Positions 33,530-43,543 are shown, counted from the stretch's first letter. The stretch is 64,000 bases of DNA from Bacteroidia bacterium (GCA_030426955.1 JAUHXS010000002.1:62001-126000), one strand, 5' to 3'. Made by a program: numbers and translations. Notes: generated by a model not told the origin, from the sequence alone.

Positions 33530-34636
33530 TTACGTGAGTATTCTGTTAAATAATGTACACATGTTTTCTTCGAACTTAGAGGAAGTATAATTATTTAAAA
33601 ACTTAACTCTTCCTGCCTGTCCCATTTTTTTCCTAAGATTTTTATTGTCGATTAATAAAGATAAGGCCTCGGTAAGGTGCTCAATATTTCTTTTTTCGAT
33701 AATTAGTCCTGTTTCCCTATCTTCTACAATTTCAGGGATGGCTCCCTCATTTGTGCTAACCACAGGTAATTGAAATTGCATAGCTTCTAATACTACACCA
33801 GGAAACGCCTCATCATAGGTAGGTAGTACAAATATATCCGCATTTAAAAATGCTTCATGTTTATCATTGTTATAAAGGGGGCCAAGAATACTAACATATT
33901 CTTTGAGATCAAATTCCTCTATTTTATTTTTGATCTCTTCCTCTTTGATATCATATTCTTTGCCAACAATTTGAATGTTAAATTCTTTATTGTTAAACCT
34001 CAGGTTCTTTGCAGCTTCTAGTAGATCAAATATTCCTTTTGTTCTCATTAGGTTGGATAGAAATAGAATTTTTATAGTGTTATTGGAGATTTCGATTTTA
34101 GTTTTTAAATACGACTCTGCTAAATCTTTAATTCCATTATTCATAATATGGATGCTTGAGTTACAAACATTTTTGATGTCATTAGATAGGGCTTCAGACA
34201 GGCAAATAGTTTCACTTTTTTTGAAGCAATATTTATATAATAATCTTTTAAGCTTATTATTACTTGATGCTACTGAGACCCCTTGGGTTCTTATATGTAG
34301 AGCATGTTTTACCTTAAATAACCTGATAATAAGAAGTAACAATGCATCTCTATAAAAAGCTGGTTCTTTTACAGCAAAGTTGAAGTATACTAAATCGGGA
34401 TTCTTGAGTAACTGCTGCAATAATCGGATTGCTAAATAAATGGTTTTAATTATTTTTTTGAATGATAATTTACCTATATCATGGACATCATTTGCAAATT
34501 TTATCTCTAGAAGACTTATATTGAAATTAAGGTTTAGCAACCTGCTCTCTAATAAAAACTTATTTCGTAAGGAAGCACCATGGACTGGAGGTGGAAGTTG
34601 AATTAAGAAGAGAATTTTTTTCTTTTTACTCAACAC
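33530..34636 (-). CDS. GT4-family glycosyltransferase
   Basis: This 368-residue GT-B retaining enzyme has LPPPVHGASLRN near the N-terminus, the donor-binding segment SNLMRTKGIFDLLEAA, and PTYDEAFPGVVLEAMQFQLPV with the E-x7-E motif. It should add one sugar to the lipid-linked repeat unit on the cytoplasmic side. Its start overlaps the polymerase gene by 7 bases, which supports one operon. Donor and linkage are unknown. Confidence 0.87.
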   Translation of the reverse strand: MLSKKKKILFLIQLPPPVHGASLRNKFLLESRLLNLNFNISLLEIKFANDVHDIGKLSFKKIIKTIYLAIRLLQQLLKNPDLVYFNFAVKEPAFYRDALLLLIIRLFKVKHALHIRTQGVSVASSNNKLKRLLYKYCFKKSETICLSEALSNDIKNVCNSSIHIMNNGIKDLAESYLKTKIEISNNTIKILFLSNLMRTKGIFDLLEAAKNLRFNNKEFNIQIVGKEYDIKEEEIKNKIEEFDLKEYVSILGPLYNNDKHEAFLNADIFVLPTYDEAFPGVVLEAMQFQLPVVSTNEGAIPEIVEDRETGLIIEKRNIEHLTEALSLLIDNKNLRKKMGQAGRVKFLNNYTSSKFEENMCTLFNRILT

Positions 34637-36066
34637 TTACCTGTCTGTTTCGTGAAAATATTAAAACCCCCAAAGGAGTAAGAATCTATTAACTTAAATA
34701 TCATCAAAAAAACAAAAAATTCAGAATGTTCAAATAGATTTTCTCCAAAACATAAAAAGAAGGTGTACAAAGAAGATATGGTTAAAAATGAATAATAGCT
34801 AGAGTCATCTGGGCTTATTTGTAATCTCTTTGTTACTTTTCTGATCTTTGAGAAGATTAAAATAAAAAAAATCAAGAAAGAAATGAGCCCATATTCAGAT
34901 AGTAGTGCAAGCCAGGAGGAGAAAGGCTGATTTCTTGTTCCATCCATGTAAAGAGTGGAGTTTAAAATAGTATTATTCCAAAGAGGGTATATGTATTCTT
35001 CGGCATAGGAAGAACGTGTGTTGCCTGCGAATTTGGCCGTAAAATGATCACTTGTATACTCGCCATTCAATAAAAAGGAAACTCTGCTATTAAAGGTACC
35101 TGGTGATGTCCCCCAGAATAAAACTTGCTTGTTTTTTTTAACTAACTCATAATAATTTTTAAAAGCAGCTAGTTTTCTAGGGATATTTGCTTCGTATGTT
35201 TTATCTGAATTATTTAGGTATCCATAGGCTAACTTGACATTATTTATATAATATTCAAATGTTTTTGGAGAGGCAAAGAATAGCAGGAGTGAAATTCCGC
35301 AAAATATGATTACTGTTCTTAGGAGACGGATGATCTTGAAATCTACGAAAAGATAATAAAAGGCTATCGCAGCAAGTAAGGAAATAAAACCAAAACCAAA
35401 AAAAGTAAGAATAAAAGAAATAGAAAAGAAAGCAAGTAATATGATGTTTAATATTTTTTTTTGCTTTATATATCTTCCCAAGAAAAATATTAGCAAATAG
35501 CCATTCAAAATTGATAAACCGTGAACACCAATTCCATGCCTTCCATAAATGCCAATAAAAGCATCATCGCTTTGATAGTCTGATAATTGTACTAAGTATT
35601 GAGCAAAGCCAATTAAATTGTTGATCCCTATCATTATTATCAGATAGAGTAAAAATTTCTTTATATGAGTTTGGGAATAAAGTTTTGTAGAATTTTTCGG
35701 ATTAGATAAAAAAAATAGCGAGCATGGCAGAATTATGTAGATTGAAATTATATTATTTATAGGATAGAATTCATTACTGTAGTAAATAGCTAATATTGTG
35801 GCTGTCATAATACAAAGAACAATAATTAACGATTTGACTGATATTCTTAAGTTAAATATTATCATGAAAAAAGGAATAATTAGCATATTCCCAAACGGAA
35901 TAACTTTTCTGAATGAGGTGGTAAGAAAAATTGCTAATGCTAAAAGTAATAAGTTGGAAATATTGATATTAAGCAACTTGTTAAAAAAATGACTTATAAT
36001 TTTACTAGTTACTACTAATCTGGTACTCATCCTTTTTATATTGGAAGAAAAGAAAGGTGAAAACAA
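34630..36066 (-). CDS. O-antigen polymerase/ligase-like membrane protein (Wzy type)
   Basis: This 478-residue protein has about twelve membrane helices, a large outside loop between roughly residues 290 and 385, and a C-terminal group of helices around SLYTFFLCFGENLFEHSEFF. The topology fits Wzy polymerases, which join repeat units in the periplasm. The first ATG (36066) overlaps the flippase gene by 62 bases. A second ATG at 36030 would cut the overlap to 26 bases and may be the true start. Sequence conservation in this family is low, so topology and position carry the call. Confidence 0.7.
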   Translation of the reverse strand: MFSPFFSSNIKRMSTRLVVTSKIISHFFNKLLNINISNLLLLALAIFLTTSFRKVIPFGNMLIIPFFMIIFNLRISVKSLIIVLCIMTATILAIYYSNEFYPINNIISIYIILPCSLFFLSNPKNSTKLYSQTHIKKFLLYLIIMIGINNLIGFAQYLVQLSDYQSDDAFIGIYGRHGIGVHGLSILNGYLLIFFLGRYIKQKKILNIILLAFFSISFILTFFGFGFISLLAAIAFYYLFVDFKIIRLLRTVIIFCGISLLLFFASPKTFEYYINNVKLAYGYLNNSDKTYEANIPRKLAAFKNYYELVKKNKQVLFWGTSPGTFNSRVSFLLNGEYTSDHFTAKFAGNTRSSYAEEYIYPLWNNTILNSTLYMDGTRNQPFSSWLALLSEYGLISFLIFFILIFSKIRKVTKRLQISPDDSSYYSFLTISSLYTFFLCFGENLFEHSEFFVFLMIFKLIDSYSFGGFNIFTKQTGKC

Positions 36067-37420
36067 TTAATACAATAATCCCCAAAAATATTCTCATTAT
36101 GAATAATGGATCATAAAAAAGTATTAACCCAACAATTAAAGCGCAAAAGAAAAAAGGTATTAATATCTTACTAGGCTGAAAGCCTACTAGATATAGTCTT
36201 TCTGATACTATCCACGAGCAAACAAAATATATGATTATTGAACCTAGTAAACTTAGGCTAACTCCTAATATTCCCCAATATGGTACTAGTAATAGAAACA
36301 GAATGATATTGCTTCCAAATGCTACAATACTTAAGATTGAATTATAAAAAGTTTTTTTTGTAATGGCAGGACCAATTAATACAATCTGAACTAGTATGTT
36401 AATGCCCATTGCCATTAAAAGCAATATTGTTATATTTTGAGCTTCAAGATACTTTTTGTCAATAAACAATAAGTATATCTCTTTAGTGAAAAGTGATAAT
36501 AGGCAAACTAATAAAAATGCTAGTAGTATAGCATTATTGAGCGCTGATCTAAATATTAACTTATGATTACTTTTACTTAAGTTTTCAAATAGGAATGGTC
36601 CCCAAGTCATTCTTATTGCGTCTTCAACTAACTTAAGCATGGAGGCGATTTTTAATGCGATAGCATATAGACCGATGTCACTCAATGATATATATCCTAG
36701 CATTAAAAATCTATTTATGTGATTTACGCCCCAACCGATTAATACAGCTGGGAGTAGTGGGATGCTAAAACTTAAATATTTTTTAATAGTTTCAACTTTA
36801 AATACAAATGCGAGAATTCTGTAATGAAATAAATAAGCTAATATTAAACAAGATGATATAAAAAAACCACATAGTTGACCATAGAAAACCCCAATAATAC
36901 CTAGCTCCATTTTTAAGACAAATAATATTGATGAGGATAGAGTTAGGGTAATTTGGGTAAGGCTAAAAAAGCCAAAGAGAAACGGTTTTTTCATGTATCT
37001 CATCAGGGTTATTAGTAGTGCATATATATTGGCAAAAGGGATGATATACCCAATTGTCTTGATTACTTTTGAATACTCGGGTGTTTCAAAAAGTAATATC
37101 GAAATAGCAGAGGAGGAACTATACAATAATAAAATCAATGGTAACGAGACAATAATTATACTCCAAAAAACTGTGGAGGTATTATTGCAAGTTTCCTGTT
37201 GGGATTTTGCCTCGTAGTAAAATCTTCCGATAGACGATTCAAGTTGCAACATTCCTAAAATGGTAAAAAATATTGTTGTAGAGTTTATTATATCTATTAT
37301 GCCATAAGCATCTGGAGAAAAAACGGTTGTATATATAGGAACAAGAAATAGCATTAATGATTTGCTTAAGCCATTTGCGACACCATAAATTATGGTATCT
37401 TTTAATAGACTCTTTAGCAT
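36005..37420 (-). CDS. Polysaccharide flippase (Wzx/MATE superfamily)
   Basis: This 471-residue protein begins MLKSLLKDTIIYGVANGLSK followed by LVPIYTTVFSPDAYGIID, the usual beginning of Wzx exporters, and continues with about fourteen helices. It moves the lipid-linked repeat unit to the periplasmic face. It overlaps the polymerase gene at its 3' end and the GT-C-like gene at its 5' end (7 bases). The flippase at the left window edge (1-965) is a separate gene for another glycan. Confidence 0.88.
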   Translation of the reverse strand: MLKSLLKDTIIYGVANGLSKSLMLFLVPIYTTVFSPDAYGIIDIINSTTIFFTILGMLQLESSIGRFYYEAKSQQETCNNTSTVFWSIIIVSLPLILLLYSSSSAISILLFETPEYSKVIKTIGYIIPFANIYALLITLMRYMKKPFLFGFFSLTQITLTLSSSILFVLKMELGIIGVFYGQLCGFFISSCLILAYLFHYRILAFVFKVETIKKYLSFSIPLLPAVLIGWGVNHINRFLMLGYISLSDIGLYAIALKIASMLKLVEDAIRMTWGPFLFENLSKSNHKLIFRSALNNAILLAFLLVCLLSLFTKEIYLLFIDKKYLEAQNITILLLMAMGINILVQIVLIGPAITKKTFYNSILSIVAFGSNIILFLLLVPYWGILGVSLSLLGSIIIYFVCSWIVSERLYLVGFQPSKILIPFFFCALIVGLILFYDPLFIMRIFLGIIVLIVFTFLFFQYKKDEYQISSN

Positions 37421-38994
37421 ATCTTAAAAAGCTTAAAGTTGTCAATCTCTTCTACAATGTCAAACCTGTACTCATTAGTTGTAATATATTTAATATAGTC
37501 AGGTAGTAGGTTGGTGTCAATTAATAGATAATTATACTTAAACTCTTTTATCAAGGGTAAAATAAGCTTAGGGTTAATAAAGTGGTAGCTTTCGTTAAAA
37601 AGTTCGTTAAAATGAAATGGTCCAGTGTAAAGATTGTTTAGAGTTACCCAAAACTGCTTGATTTTTGGATGGAAAAAAATCTTAGAAACTTGGGTTCCGT
37701 TGCATAGTAACCTTATATCCTCTCCTTTTTCAATATTTGATAAAAGTTTATTTTTTAAAATCTCTATCTTACCATTTAGCTTATTACTTCTTTTTTTAAG
37801 AATCGTCTTTATATATATATAATAGCGAATAATTATCAATGTAAATGAATAGATAAGGATAATCTTAAGCCAAGGGCTTTCATGTAATAGAATGATTGTT
37901 ATTATTGATAAAATACCAATAGAGAATTCTATGTATCTTTCAGGTTCACCTAAAAATCTGAGTTTTCGGAAACAAAAGATTAAGAAAAGACCAAATGATA
38001 TAATTATGGGACCCAATAATATATATATATCGAAAGAGATTTTTTTCCCCAATGTTACTTGAATAAGTATTAAGGCTAGTATAAAAAGAAAAAATGGTAT
38101 TGAAGAAATTAACACTACTACTGGATTCGTGATAATGTAACCTAATTTTTGAGGGATACTTTTGTTTTTTTCTCTAAGTGTTTTCCAAAAGTCATAGACA
38201 AAGTCTCTCCATACGCTTGGTCTATCTTTTAGAATAAATCTATTTGCTAAATACTTGAAATAAATTTTTTTATGATTTAATTGGCCTTTAAAAGAAAGCC
38301 CTATTATGTTGGGCATGAAAATCTTTAAAAAAATGAGGGCTAATATAAATGGGAGAAGAATAAAAATGTTTTGATAATAAATTGCCAATAAGGGTAACGA
38401 AAATAGGATATATTGGATAGCAAATTGACTAGACAACATAATTAGGCTAAGAAGAACTGTTGATAATCCTAAATATAAATATATACCAGTATCATTAAGC
38501 ATAAATAATAAGAGTATATATAGGTTAAGCTGTCCTAAGAAAAGTCCAAGCCCCCTTGCACTAACACTTAAATTCTTAGCATTTTCAAGATCATAATTAT
38601 ATGGTGTTAGTGCATAGATCACTCCAGTAAGTAATAAAAATTCTTTTTGTGATAACTCAATATTTAGATAATCAAATAAAATAGTGGAAAAGAAAAATAG
38701 AGCTAAAGATGATGATAGGTTAAAGAGGATAATAGAATATTTTCCTAGTTTAATTGATTTATCTTGTGGAAAAAAAGATAATATCCAATGTAGTAATTGA
38801 GGATAATAAACGTATGTATTTACAATGAAATTGTCTAAATCTTTTACAAACCTATGATTATTATTCCTAATGCTATCGATAAGCAGTTGATGGTAGTAAT
38901 GATCAGTTCCTGTAGGTTTTGCGCTAACGATTACATATAGAGGTATTAATGCGGGAATAAGATAAATAAAAACGATTAATAACGTTTCAATCAT
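37414..38994 (-). CDS. Polytopic membrane protein, possible GT-C glycosyltransferase
   Basis: This 526-residue protein has a first helix followed by SAKPTGTDHYYHQLLID, then about ten more helices and a soluble C-terminal domain from about residue 400 ending EIDNFKLFKIC. An Asp (D31) in the first outside loop and a soluble C-terminal domain fit the GT-C architecture of lipid-carrier-dependent sugar transferases. I do not recognise a specific family. Its position between epimerase and flippase genes supports a role in this glycan. Confidence 0.5.
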   Translation of the reverse strand: MIETLLIVFIYLIPALIPLYVIVSAKPTGTDHYYHQLLIDSIRNNNHRFVKDLDNFIVNTYVYYPQLLHWILSFFPQDKSIKLGKYSIILFNLSSSLALFFFSTILFDYLNIELSQKEFLLLTGVIYALTPYNYDLENAKNLSVSARGLGLFLGQLNLYILLLFMLNDTGIYLYLGLSTVLLSLIMLSSQFAIQYILFSLPLLAIYYQNIFILLPFILALIFLKIFMPNIIGLSFKGQLNHKKIYFKYLANRFILKDRPSVWRDFVYDFWKTLREKNKSIPQKLGYIITNPVVVLISSIPFFLFILALILIQVTLGKKISFDIYILLGPIIISFGLFLIFCFRKLRFLGEPERYIEFSIGILSIITIILLHESPWLKIILIYSFTLIIIRYYIYIKTILKKRSNKLNGKIEILKNKLLSNIEKGEDIRLLCNGTQVSKIFFHPKIKQFWVTLNNLYTGPFHFNELFNESYHFINPKLILPLIKEFKYNYLLIDTNLLPDYIKYITTNEYRFDIVEEIDNFKLFKIC

Positions 38995-39036
38995 AAACTT
39001 AAAGACTACACTTAATTAGTATGTTTAAATCCCTTG

Positions 39037-40038
39037 CTATGCGGTTACGTTACTAAGCTCTTGCCAATACCACTCTATGGATTTTTCTAGACCAATTCTT
39101 ATATCATATTTAGGTACGTACCCTAATATTGTTTTTGCCTTATCTATTGAAGCAAGCGAATGTTTTACATCGCCTTGTCTAGTTGGACCATAAGTAGGCT
39201 GTATATTAAGGATGGAATTATCATATTTCCCTAAAAGCTCTCTAAGTATGTTAAATAGTTCATTTACACTAGTCGAGTTGCCGTAGGCCACATTAAATAT
39301 TTGTCCTAAAGCTTCCTTTTGTTTTGAGAGAACAGCAATTTGATTCATTTGAATCACATTTTCTATGAATGTGAAATCTCTTGACTGGAGACCGTCTCCA
39401 TGTATGTTGGGAGAGGAGTGGTTTATTAATGCATTTGCAAATTTAGGAATAGCTGCGGCATACTGTCCATCAGGAGATTGCCTGGGACCAAAAACATTAA
39501 AATATCTTAATCCAATAGTTTCTATCCCATATAAATCTGAAAAAACTTTTGCGTAAAGCTCGTTAACATATTTTGTTACGGCATATGGAGATAAGGGGTT
39601 GCCAATGTTTTCTTCAATCTTTGGCAATGATTTATGGTCTCCATATGTAGAAGAGCTACATGCATAAACAAATCGTTTGATGCCAGAATCTTTAACGGCA
39701 ACTAGCATATTAAGAAACCCCGAAATATTAACCTCGTTTGTAGTGATGGGGTCATCAATCGATCTTGGCACAGATCCTAATGCTGCTTGATGCAATACAT
39801 AATCTATATTTAGAGTTGCTCTTTTACAGACTTCAATATCCCTAATATCTCCTTCAATCAGATTGAAATTTCCATTAGATAGAAGTTTTGATATGTTTTC
39901 TTTTTTACCAGTTGAAAAGTTGTCTAAGCAAACTACTTTGTTATCTTGTTCAATAAGCCTTTCGCAAAGATTGGAACCAATGAACCCAGCTCCTCCTGTA
40001 ACCAAAACTGATGAATTTTCTATGATCTTATTTGACAA
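39037..40038 (-). CDS. UDP-N-acetylhexosamine 4-epimerase-like enzyme (WbpP/TviC type)
   Basis: This 333-residue extended SDR has VLVTGGAGFIGSNLCE, LDNFSTGKKENI, QAALGSVPRSIDDP and catalytic YAVTK (Y-x3-K) after SSSTYGD. The SVPRSI and FNVFGPRQSPDGQYAA segments are typical of WbpP-like 4-epimerases that prefer N-acetylated UDP-sugars. It would supply UDP-GalNAc or the matching uronate for the repeat unit. It is separated from tilS by 37 bases. Confidence 0.85.
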   Translation of the reverse strand: MSNKIIENSSVLVTGGAGFIGSNLCERLIEQDNKVVCLDNFSTGKKENISKLLSNGNFNLIEGDIRDIEVCKRATLNIDYVLHQAALGSVPRSIDDPITTNEVNISGFLNMLVAVKDSGIKRFVYACSSSTYGDHKSLPKIEENIGNPLSPYAVTKYVNELYAKVFSDLYGIETIGLRYFNVFGPRQSPDGQYAAAIPKFANALINHSSPNIHGDGLQSRDFTFIENVIQMNQIAVLSKQKEALGQIFNVAYGNSTSVNELFNILRELLGKYDNSILNIQPTYGPTRQGDVKHSLASIDKAKTILGYVPKYDIRIGLEKSIEWYWQELSNVTA

Positions 40039-40075
40039 AATGAGGCTATTTTGAGGCTAAGTTAAAACTTGTGTG

Positions 40076-41419
40076 TTATAAATTGCTGGATTTTAAAGAC
40101 ATTTTATAAACAGTCTTTGTTGAAGTGGTTATTTTAAATCGGTTATCAATCTTATACCCAACCACCCAAACAACCTTTTCTCCTGATAATAATACCATGG
40201 TTTTTTCTTTTTCGAAAAGAGAAAGTTTTAAATCTGTTAGGAAACGCTTTATCTTTTTCTTCTTTGTAGTGCCTAATGGGTAAACATAATCACCTGGTTT
40301 CCAATATCGCAATGTTAAGGGAAAGACTAGTTTGTCCATATCTAAAAATGCAATGTTAGGTTTGGAAGAAACCTTCACTCTGTTGGCACTTTTTATAACT
40401 TGTATGGATAATTGAAAATCACCTGTGTTAACTTTTTTTCTCAGTTCCTCAACTAGAAAAGTTGAAATATTTATTGCTTCCCTTTTTGCTATGATTAAAT
40501 GATTTCGATCTTTTAAAAGTTGATGCGTTGAACTGAAAAATACCTTGCCTGGTTGACTATCGAGGCACTCCCATATTTGTGGTACTTGTTCTTGATTAAA
40601 CTCAAAATCAAGCAGAATCTCATATAGTATTTGCTTTGGAGATATTGTGCTCAATAATTTTCTGATAGAAATCTGTATTTCTCCACCATTTTGAATCAAT
40701 AACTTCTTTTTGTACTGTTCTATAGCATCAAAGTATATCTTTTCAGTATCTAATAATTTGTGAGAAGTCTTCCAATAAGTCCTTTCAATACTAGGATTGA
40801 TTTCCTTTAAAATTGGAATAACCTGATGTCTTATTTTATTCCTCAAATACTTTATCTCTTTATTTGACTCATCAACTCGATATGCAACTTTATTTCTTTT
40901 AGCATATGATTCAATTTCAGATCGACTTGCAAATAATAGAGGTCTGATTACTTTGCCTTTCTTGGTGAGAATGCCTCTTAGACCCGCTATTCCAGTGCCT
41001 TTGGTTATGTTAAGTAAAGCTGTTTCTAATGAGTCATTTAAATGGTGAGCTGTCGCAATGAATTGGTAGTTGTTTTCTTTTCTGATTTTTTCTAACCAAT
41101 TATATCTTAATTCTCTTGCTGCCATTTGAATGGAGATTTGTTTTTCTGTAGAAAAACTATCCGTATCAAAATTTTTTGTGAAGAAGCCGACTTCATAAGT
41201 TGTGCTAAGCTCTTTTACAAAATGTTGATCTTCCTTTGAATCTTTACCTCTTAATTGAAAATTACAATGAGCAATTCCAAATTTATAACCTGACTGACTG
41301 AAGAGGTGGCAGAGTATACTTGAATCAACTCCACCACTCGTAGCTAAAAGTATCTTATCTCCTGTATTAAAAAGTTTTTGTTCAGATATGAAATTTTGAA
41401 AATCTTCTGTAAAACTCAT
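40076..41419 (-). CDS. tilS: tRNA(Ile)-lysidine synthetase
   Basis: This 447-residue enzyme has the N-type PP-loop SGGVDSS (residues 28-34), AHCNFQLRG, TAHHLNDSLET, and a C-terminal TilS domain including YWKPGDYVYPLG. It modifies the wobble cytidine of the AUA-reading tRNA-Ile with lysine, using ATP. Its start directly follows the stop of a small TPR gene with no spacer. It is a housekeeping gene placed beside the glycan block. Confidence 0.93.
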   Translation of the reverse strand: MSFTEDFQNFISEQKLFNTGDKILLATSGGVDSSILCHLFSQSGYKFGIAHCNFQLRGKDSKEDQHFVKELSTTYEVGFFTKNFDTDSFSTEKQISIQMAARELRYNWLEKIRKENNYQFIATAHHLNDSLETALLNITKGTGIAGLRGILTKKGKVIRPLLFASRSEIESYAKRNKVAYRVDESNKEIKYLRNKIRHQVIPILKEINPSIERTYWKTSHKLLDTEKIYFDAIEQYKKKLLIQNGGEIQISIRKLLSTISPKQILYEILLDFEFNQEQVPQIWECLDSQPGKVFFSSTHQLLKDRNHLIIAKREAINISTFLVEELRKKVNTGDFQLSIQVIKSANRVKVSSKPNIAFLDMDKLVFPLTLRYWKPGDYVYPLGTTKKKKIKRFLTDLKLSLFEKEKTMVLLSGEKVVWVVGYKIDNRFKITTSTKTVYKMSLKSSNL

Positions 41420-41731
41420 TTATAATGCTTCTAGAGCCTCATTAAGCTCGTTTTTTGTTTTGGTATCAGATGCTTTGTCTGCTATCTCTATGCCCTTCAA
41501 GTAAAAAGTTTTTGCAGCATCAACTTTTTGAAGGTTTTCGCAAGTCTTTCCAATCTGATAATAAGCAGGTAGATAGTCTGGATGGTTTTTTATTGCCTTT
41601 TCGAAATACGAATATGCTGCTTCAGGTTTGCCAATATTTAAATATTCAAGACCGATTGCATAAGGCACAAAGGGATCTTGCGAACTTTCTTTTTCTATTT
41701 GAAACAATTGCGTCAATCTATCCGTAGGCAT
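41420..41731 (-). CDS. Small TPR protein
   Basis: This 103-residue helical protein contains about two and a half tetratricopeptide repeats (FVPYAIGLEYLNIGKPEAAYSYFEKAIKNHP shows the pattern in separate 8-residue pieces, followed by PAYYQIGKTCENL). It has no signal peptide. It is co-transcribed with tilS and divergent from etfB. TPRs mediate protein contacts; the partner is unknown. Confidence 0.75.
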   Translation of the reverse strand: MPTDRLTQLFQIEKESSQDPFVPYAIGLEYLNIGKPEAAYSYFEKAIKNHPDYLPAYYQIGKTCENLQKVDAAKTFYLKGIEIADKASDTKTKNELNEALEAL

Positions 41732-41795
41732 ACTTAAGATTTGTCAGAAATTTATCTAAATTTACAAGGCTTTTAACGAATAAAATAATAATGGA

Positions 41796-42536
41796 ATGAA
41801 GATTTTAGTGTGCATAAGCCAAGTGCCTGATACAACTACAAAGATTGCTTTTACCGACAACAATACAAAGTTTGAAACCAATGGAGTACAATTTATAGTT
41901 AATCCGTATGACGAATGGTACGCATTGGTTAGGGCTTTAGAAATCAAGGAAGCTCAAGGTGGAACGGTTACAGTTATTAACGTAGGGCCAGCAAGCTATG
42001 AACAGACAATAAGAAAAGCATTAGCGATAGGGGCAGACGAAGCAGTAAGAATAGATGCTGAACCATCCGATGCATATTATGTGGCAAAGCAAATTGCTAA
42101 TTATGCAGAAAAGGAAACCTTTGATATTATTCTAACTGGTAAAGAAACCATCGATTATAATGGCTCTGTAATTGGAGGAATGATTGCCGAATTATTAAAT
42201 ATGTCTTATGTATCTATGGCTAGTAAATTAGACATGAATGGTGAAGTAGCCACTTTTGAAAGAGAAATAGAAGGTGGTAAAGAGATAGTAGAAACTAAAG
42301 TTCCGTTTGTTGCTAGTGCTCAAAAAGGTATGGCAGAACAAAGAATTCCGAATATGCGAGGAATTATGCAGGCAAGAACAAAACCGTTAAAAGTAGAGGC
42401 TCCAATAGATGTGTCACTACATACTGCTGTAGTGTCCTATGAATTACCAGCACCAAAAGGAGATGTCAAGTTAGTTGATGCGGATAATGTTAAAGAGTTG
42501 GTCGATTTGCTTCACAATGAGGCTAAAGTGATATAA
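41796..42536 (+). CDS. etfB: Electron transfer flavoprotein beta subunit
   Basis: This 246-residue protein begins MKILVCISQVPDTTTKI and has the family segments NPYDEWYALVRALE, LAIGADEAVRID, LTGKETIDYNGSVIGGMIAE and VPFVASAQKGMAEQRIPNMRGIMQA. With EtfA it carries electrons from acyl-CoA and other dehydrogenases to the quinone pool through ETF:quinone oxidoreductase. etfA follows after 19 bases. Confidence 0.94.
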   Translation: MKILVCISQVPDTTTKIAFTDNNTKFETNGVQFIVNPYDEWYALVRALEIKEAQGGTVTVINVGPASYEQTIRKALAIGADEAVRIDAEPSDAYYVAKQIANYAEKETFDIILTGKETIDYNGSVIGGMIAELLNMSYVSMASKLDMNGEVATFEREIEGGKEIVETKVPFVASAQKGMAEQRIPNMRGIMQARTKPLKVEAPIDVSLHTAVVSYELPAPKGDVKLVDADNVKELVDLLHNEAKVI

Positions 42537-42555
42537 ACTTAAAATAAAAGATATA

Positions 42556-43527
42556 ATGAAGGTATTAGTTTACGCGGAAAGTACAGAAGGAAAGTTTAAA
42601 AAGTCAAGTTACGAGACAATATTGTACGCTTCAAAATTGGCAAAGAAAGTTTCAGGAGAAACTATTGCGGTTTCTATTGGTAATGTCAGTGACGAGCAAC
42701 TAAATACGTTAGGCAAGTACGGTGCGAATAAAGTCTTAAAAGTAAGTGAGGATAGGTTAAACAGCTTTGATTCTAAAGCTTACAGTAAAGTAATTGCAGA
42801 ACTAGCCAAGAGTGAAGGGGCTAATATTATTGTGCTTTCTCACAATTATAATGGAAAGGCAATTGCACCTAGGCTATCCGTAAAGCTAGATGCGGGTCTG
42901 GTTTCTGGAGCGGTAGAGCTGCCGAATACAGATGGTAGTTTTAAAGTGAAGAAAGGTGTCTTTTCTGGAAAAGCATTTGCCCATTATGAAATTAAGAGCG
43001 AGAATAAAATAATTTCATTAATGCCCAACTCTATTGCATTAGAGGAAAATAACGTAACTGCTGAAATTGTGCAAAGTAATATCGATTTAAGCGATCAAGA
43101 TTTTGGAGTTCAAGTAAAAGAGGTAAAAAAATCTTCTGGAAAAATTCCATTAACAGAAGCGGAGCTAGTTGTTTCAGGAGGACGGGGACTTAAAGGGCCT
43201 GAAAATTGGGGTATGGTTGAAGAATTAGCAGAAGTTTTAGGAGCTGGGACAGCAAGCTCAAGACCAGTAGCAGATATGGGATGGCGTCCACATGAGGAAC
43301 ATGTTGGGCAAACAGGTACTGCGATTCGACCTAATTTGTATATAGCTATTGGTATTTCTGGAGCAATTCAACACCTTGCTGGTGTAAATGGAAGCAAGAC
43401 AATCGTTGTTATAAACAAAGATCCAGAAGCACCTTTCTTTAAAGCGGCTGATTATGGAATTGTAGGTGATGCTTTCGAGGTAGTGCCTAAATTGACAGAA
43501 GCTATAAAAGAGCTAAAAGCTTCATAA
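42556..43527 (+). CDS. etfA: Electron transfer flavoprotein alpha subunit
   Basis: This 323-residue protein has the FAD-binding C-terminal domain VVSGGRGLKGPENW (about residue 206), SSRPVADMGWRPHEEHVGQTG, YIAIGISGAIQHLAG and NKDPEAPFFKAADYGIVGD. It pairs with the EtfB protein encoded just upstream to form the soluble heterodimer. Confidence 0.95.
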   Translation: MKVLVYAESTEGKFKKSSYETILYASKLAKKVSGETIAVSIGNVSDEQLNTLGKYGANKVLKVSEDRLNSFDSKAYSKVIAELAKSEGANIIVLSHNYNGKAIAPRLSVKLDAGLVSGAVELPNTDGSFKVKKGVFSGKAFAHYEIKSENKIISLMPNSIALEENNVTAEIVQSNIDLSDQDFGVQVKEVKKSSGKIPLTEAELVVSGGRGLKGPENWGMVEELAEVLGAGTASSRPVADMGWRPHEEHVGQTGTAIRPNLYIAIGISGAIQHLAGVNGSKTIVVINKDPEAPFFKAADYGIVGDAFEVVPKLTEAIKELKAS

Positions 43528-43543
43528 ACAAAGTAGGCTTTAG

